Both the position numbers and the translations under genes were made by a program. From assembly GCF_000473225.1 (NCBI RefSeq), contig NZ_KI421509.1, positions 543,470-607,469 of the forward strand: a stretch of DNA of 64,000 nucleotides, given 5' to 3'. Under the pieces are notes generated by a model. That model was not told the DNA's origin. It did not search any database and saw only the letters and a list, made by a program, of their open reading frames with translations. Shown piece by piece: positions 60,946 to 64,000 of this stretch (positions are counted from its first letter, which is position 1; every line of letters begins with the position of its first letter). This DNA is from Sedimentitalea nanhaiensis DSM 24252 (lineage in GTDB: Bacteria; Pseudomonadota; Alphaproteobacteria; Rhodobacterales; Rhodobacteraceae).

Positions 60946-62829
60946 TCAGGCGGATTTTTTCTCTTGCTGGCTGTCACGGTTCAGCAGGGCGAGTTCCAGT
61001 TCTTTCTCCAATTCCCGGGCGCGTGCCAGATAGGCTTCGTTTTCGGTGGCGGGAATGTTGGGGTCCCAGACCTCGGCGAGTTGACGAACCGCATAGCGGT
61101 CATGGAAATAGAATGTTCGTTCGGCGGCGTCGGCTTCAAATTCGCTGAGTCCGATGTTTTCGAGCACATAGCGCCCGGCCCGCAGGCTGCCGTCAAACGT
61201 CTCGCGTACGATGTCATTCGCCCCGGCCCGATACAGGTGATAGACATGGTTGCGGTCATAGGCGCGGGCAATGATATGCAGGTCCGATCGTTCGCGGCGC
61301 GCAAAAGCCACCAGGCGGGTCACGGCGTCCTTGTCGTCCATCGCCGCGACCAGCACCCGCGCCTTGGCAAGGCCAGCCGCCTTGAGCAACTCGGGGCGGG
61401 TGGGGTCGCCCAGAAATCCCTTGAAGCCAAATTTGCGCATCAGCTGAATGGTTTCCATGTTGCTGTCCAGAACGACGGTCTTGAACCCGCTGGCTTGCAC
61501 CAGCCTGTTGACGATCTGACCAAAGCGTCCGATGCCCGCGATGATAACCGGACCCTGTTCATCAATCGCGTCCGGTTCATGGCTTGCACTGGATACATCG
61601 CGCATCTTGCTGGAAATGAAATCGTAGATAATGAACAGCAGGGGCGTGATCAGCATCGACAGGGCGATGATCAACAACAGCTTTTCCGAGACCGATTGCG
61701 GAATAACGTGTTGTTGAACCGAAAAGGCGACGAGCACAAAACCGAATTCCCCGGCCTGTGCCAGGCTGAGGGTGAACAGCCAACGATTACGTCCCTTCAG
61801 CCCAAAGGCTCGGCCCAAGACATAGAGAATGGTTCCCTTGGCGACGATGACCAGCAACGCCAGACCGATCAGGTCTGCTGGTTCGGAAAAGAACAGGGCA
61901 AAGTTGATTCCGGCGCCAACAGTGATGAAGAACAGGCCCAGCAACAGGCCCTTGAAGGGTTCAAGATCGCTTTCCAATTCGTGCCTGAATTCGCTGTTGG
62001 CCAAAACCACACCGGCCAAAAACGCGCCAAGCGCAGGGGACAGCCCCACCAGTGTCATCAGAAATGAAATTCCCACCACGATCAACAGCGCCAGCGCCGT
62101 GTACATTTCGCGCAACCGTGCCGCGTGAATATAACGAAATACCGGTCGTGTCAGATAGACACCTGCAAGAACGACGGCACCGACGGCAGCGATGGTGACC
62201 AGCGTTACTCCCCAACCCGGCAGGCCCTCGACCAGGGACATCTGTCCGCCATATCCGGCGGCGGCCTTATCGCCAGCGCGCGCGATCGACCCGTCGCTGG
62301 AAATGCTGGTAACGGCCTTGCCAGCCAGCAGCGGCAGGATCGCCAGAATCGGGATCACAGCAATATCCTGGGTCAGCAGCACCGAAAAGGCGGACCGCCC
62401 GCCGCTGGTCTGCATCAACCCTTTTTCCGACAGGGTCTGCAGCACAATCGCGGTCGAAGACAGAGACAGCGCCAGACCGATGGCCAGCGCCACCGGCCAA
62501 TCCTGCCCGGCGGACATGGCGGCCACCATCAGCGCCAGCGTGCTGATCGCAATCTGCAAGCCGCCCAGACCGATCAGCCGGTGCCGCATGTCCCAAAGGG
62601 CGCGTGGTTCCAGTTCCAGGCCGATCAGGAACAACATCATCACCACACCGAATTCGGCAAAATGCTGCAATTCCTGAGTTTCGCTGCCAACCAGCCCCAG
62701 GACAGGTCCGATTATGATGCCGGCGGCCAAATAGCCCAGCACCGAGCCCAAACCCAATCGCGCTGCAATCGGCACCGCGATCACGGCGGCAGCCAGGTAG
62801 ATTGCAGCCTGGTAGAGAAAGTTTTCCAT
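60946..62829 (-). CDS. Kef-type monovalent cation:proton antiporter (CPA2)
   Basis: A 627-residue protein. About twelve membrane helices (first 400 residues; GYLAAGIIIGP, MMLFLIGLELEP and LSLSSTAIVLQTL are CPA2 hallmarks) are followed by a TrkA-N/RCK nucleotide-binding domain (about 425-540; IAGIGRFGQIVNRLV) and a helical tail ending in EKKSA. It resembles KefB/KefC, which leave potassium out of the cell under glutathione-adduct control, and the RosB group. Regulator subunits such as KefF/G are not next to it. Confidence 0.9.
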   Translation of the reverse strand: MENFLYQAAIYLAAAVIAVPIAARLGLGSVLGYLAAGIIIGPVLGLVGSETQELQHFAEFGVVMMLFLIGLELEPRALWDMRHRLIGLGGLQIAISTLALMVAAMSAGQDWPVALAIGLALSLSSTAIVLQTLSEKGLMQTSGGRSAFSVLLTQDIAVIPILAILPLLAGKAVTSISSDGSIARAGDKAAAGYGGQMSLVEGLPGWGVTLVTIAAVGAVVLAGVYLTRPVFRYIHAARLREMYTALALLIVVGISFLMTLVGLSPALGAFLAGVVLANSEFRHELESDLEPFKGLLLGLFFITVGAGINFALFFSEPADLIGLALLVIVAKGTILYVLGRAFGLKGRNRWLFTLSLAQAGEFGFVLVAFSVQQHVIPQSVSEKLLLIIALSMLITPLLFIIYDFISSKMRDVSSASHEPDAIDEQGPVIIAGIGRFGQIVNRLVQASGFKTVVLDSNMETIQLMRKFGFKGFLGDPTRPELLKAAGLAKARVLVAAMDDKDAVTRLVAFARRERSDLHIIARAYDRNHVYHLYRAGANDIVRETFDGSLRAGRYVLENIGLSEFEADAAERTFYFHDRYAVRQLAEVWDPNIPATENEAYLARARELEKELELALLNRDSQQEKKSA

Positions 62830-62856
62830 ACTCGGTCGTCCTTTCGAGGGTACGGT

Positions 62857-63312
62857 TCAGGTCGGCAGCGGGGCGTCGCGTTTTAGTTGATCCATTACGA
62901 TCTGGCTCTGCACTCGCGCAACTGCCGGATGGGGCAAAATTACCTCGTGGATCAGGGCATTCAACGCGGGCAGGTCGTCGCAATATACTCTCAAAAGATA
63001 GTCGGCCTCGCCCGTCATGGTCCAGGCACTGGTGATTTCGGGGCGGGTTCGAACCAGACGGGCAAAGCTGGTCGATTGATCCGGCCCATGGGTCCCCAGC
63101 TGAACCTGGACAAATCCCTGCACCCTGAGGCCCAGCCGGGCTGGATCCAGCCGGGCTGAATAGCCCTGGATATATCCCTCGGACTCGAGGCGTTGGCGTC
63201 GTCGGCCGGCCTGGCTCGGCGACAAGTTCAACATTTCGCCCAGTTGCTGGGCCGTCAGATGGGCGTCTTTTTGCAGGGCGGACAGCAGGCGCGTATCAAT
63301 AGAATCCAACAT
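62857..63312 (-). CDS. Lrp/AsnC-family regulator
   Basis: A 151-residue regulator with an N-terminal helix-turn-helix (LTAQQLGEMLNLSPSQAGRR) and a RAM ligand-binding domain (about 65-145; QLGTHGPDQSTSFARLV, GEADYLLRVYCDD). It is divergently arranged with the 4-hydroxyphenylpyruvate dioxygenase gene, an organisation typical of Lrp members that control aromatic amino acid breakdown. ATG 63312 starts the domain; a longer open frame enters the intergenic region. Confidence 0.9.
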   Translation of the reverse strand: MLDSIDTRLLSALQKDAHLTAQQLGEMLNLSPSQAGRRRQRLESEGYIQGYSARLDPARLGLRVQGFVQVQLGTHGPDQSTSFARLVRTRPEITSAWTMTGEADYLLRVYCDDLPALNALIHEVILPHPAVARVQSQIVMDQLKRDAPLPT

Positions 63313-63459
63313 ATGCGGGTTTTCCTCGCTTTGAACTGACCTAGTGTGAATATCCCGCACATCCAATCCCCTTGTTGCCGAACAATGCGCAGAACAAGCG
63401 CGGCTTTCTGCCTATATCATGTACGACGAACACATCATTAACATTAACAGGAGGCGTAC

Positions 63460-64000
63460 ATGGGTCCCTTTCCACATAATGCACCCAAATCAGTGATCAG
63501 CGACGAAAATCCCGCCGGGACCGACGGCTTCGAGTTTGTCGAATTTGCCCACCCTGAACCGGAAGAACTGCGTGGGCTGTTTGCGCGCATGGGGTATGCA
63601 TTGGTAGGGCGGCACAAAACCAAGAATATCGAGCTGTGGCAACAGGGCGATATTACCTATGTGCTGAATGCCGAACCGGGCAGCTTTGCCGCACGATTTG
63701 TCGAGGAGCACGGTCCCTGTGCTCCAGCCATGGGCTGGCGGGTGGTGGATGCGAAGCAAGCGTTTGATCACGCAGTGTCCAAGGGGGCTGAACCCTACGA
63801 AGGTGATGACAAGACCATGGACGTGCCTGCGATCAAGGGCATCGGTGGCAGCCTGATCTATTTCATCGACCGGTATTACGAAACCAGCCCCTATAACGAA
63901 GAATTCGACTGGCTGGTCCAGTCCAAGCCGCGCGGCGTCGGTTTTTTCTATCTCGATCATCTGACCCACAACGTGTTCAAGGGCAACATGGACAAGTGGT
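63460..64000 (+). CDS. hppD: 4-hydroxyphenylpyruvate dioxygenase, 5' part (runs off the window)
   Basis: The first 180 residues of a protein of usually about 350-370. The N-terminal pattern GFEFVEFAHPEPEELRGLF, NAEPGSFAARFVEEHGP and PAIKGIGGSLIYFIDR match bacterial HppD, and the first iron ligand histidine lies in YLDHLTHNV. The enzyme turns 4-hydroxyphenylpyruvate into homogentisate in tyrosine degradation. AACAGGAGGCGTAC gives a strong ribosome-binding site before ATG 63460. The remaining iron ligands lie beyond the window. Confidence 0.93.
   Translation, partial: MGPFPHNAPKSVISDENPAGTDGFEFVEFAHPEPEELRGLFARMGYALVGRHKTKNIELWQQGDITYVLNAEPGSFAARFVEEHGPCAPAMGWRVVDAKQAFDHAVSKGAEPYEGDDKTMDVPAIKGIGGSLIYFIDRYYETSPYNEEFDWLVQSKPRGVGFFYLDHLTHNVFKGNMDKW

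Noticed and set aside
1-64000. CRISPR arrays, insertion sequences, phage or plasmid genes
   Set aside because: No direct-repeat arrays, transposases, integrases or replication genes were seen anywhere in the window.

Overview
The window (about 62-65% GC by eye) is chromosomal DNA of an alphaproteobacterium, most likely Rhodobacterales/Roseobacter group. The evidence is a CarD regulator, an RpoH-type sigma factor, a SUV3-like DExH helicase beside an S4 protein, MmcB behind an alphaproteobacterial SOS box (GTTC-N7-GTTC), a tRNA-His with discriminator A73 and no G-1, a RibB whose GTP-cyclohydrolase-II half has lost its zinc cysteines, and several small Rhodobacterales-type hypotheticals. The species cannot be named from sequence alone. 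I see no prophage, insertion sequence, CRISPR array or plasmid function.

Layout. 1-4421: tail of an upstream gene, a LysE-family exporter, a DUF4153 membrane protein, and an H-NOX-like sensor translationally coupled to a GGDEF diguanylate cyclase. 4837-20736: a tightly packed same-strand cluster of ten genes built around SrfB (Hsp70/actin-like ATPase fold) and SrfC (GTPase-like). It also holds three single-pass membrane proteins that share a coiled-coil/Cys/Pro-rich stalk (one ends in a trypsin-like protease), a Sel1-like membrane protein, a secreted VWA protein, a MacB/LolCDE-like ABC ATPase plus FtsX permease, and a secreted FGE-fold protein. A separate secreted peptidoglycan-binding protein follows (20927-22267). 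This is the best candidate in the window for a poorly described multi-component system. It looks like an envelope-spanning machine with cytoplasmic nucleotide switches and periplasmic enzymes and binding domains.

22281-30835: bidirectional terminator, SHOCT lipoprotein, GST, a four-gene molybdenum hydroxylase operon with a MoaD-like protein (minus strand), an acetolactate-synthase-like ThDP enzyme, three tandem paralogous small secreted proteins, and YjbQ. 30959-40048: NrdR and the riboflavin genes ribD and ribE-ribB-ribH-nusB, interrupted by a capsule-assembly operon on the minus strand (kpsS, polysaccharide export lipoprotein, kpsC). 40138-46978: small membrane protein, ArsR-SRPBCC pair with a double palindromic operator, mmcB, GNAT, tRNA-His, secreted caspase-like protein, a membrane protein and a large-subunit pseudouridine synthase whose divergent start codons overlap, and rpoH.

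47149-64000: DksA-like zinc finger, CDF cation exporter, PepF, alpha/beta hydrolase with SCP2-domain protein, TPR protein, SUV3-like helicase with S4 protein, 7Fe ferredoxin, carD, BT1-like transporter, divergent cobS/cobT, a Kef-type antiporter, and an Lrp-family regulator divergent from hppD, which runs off the window end.
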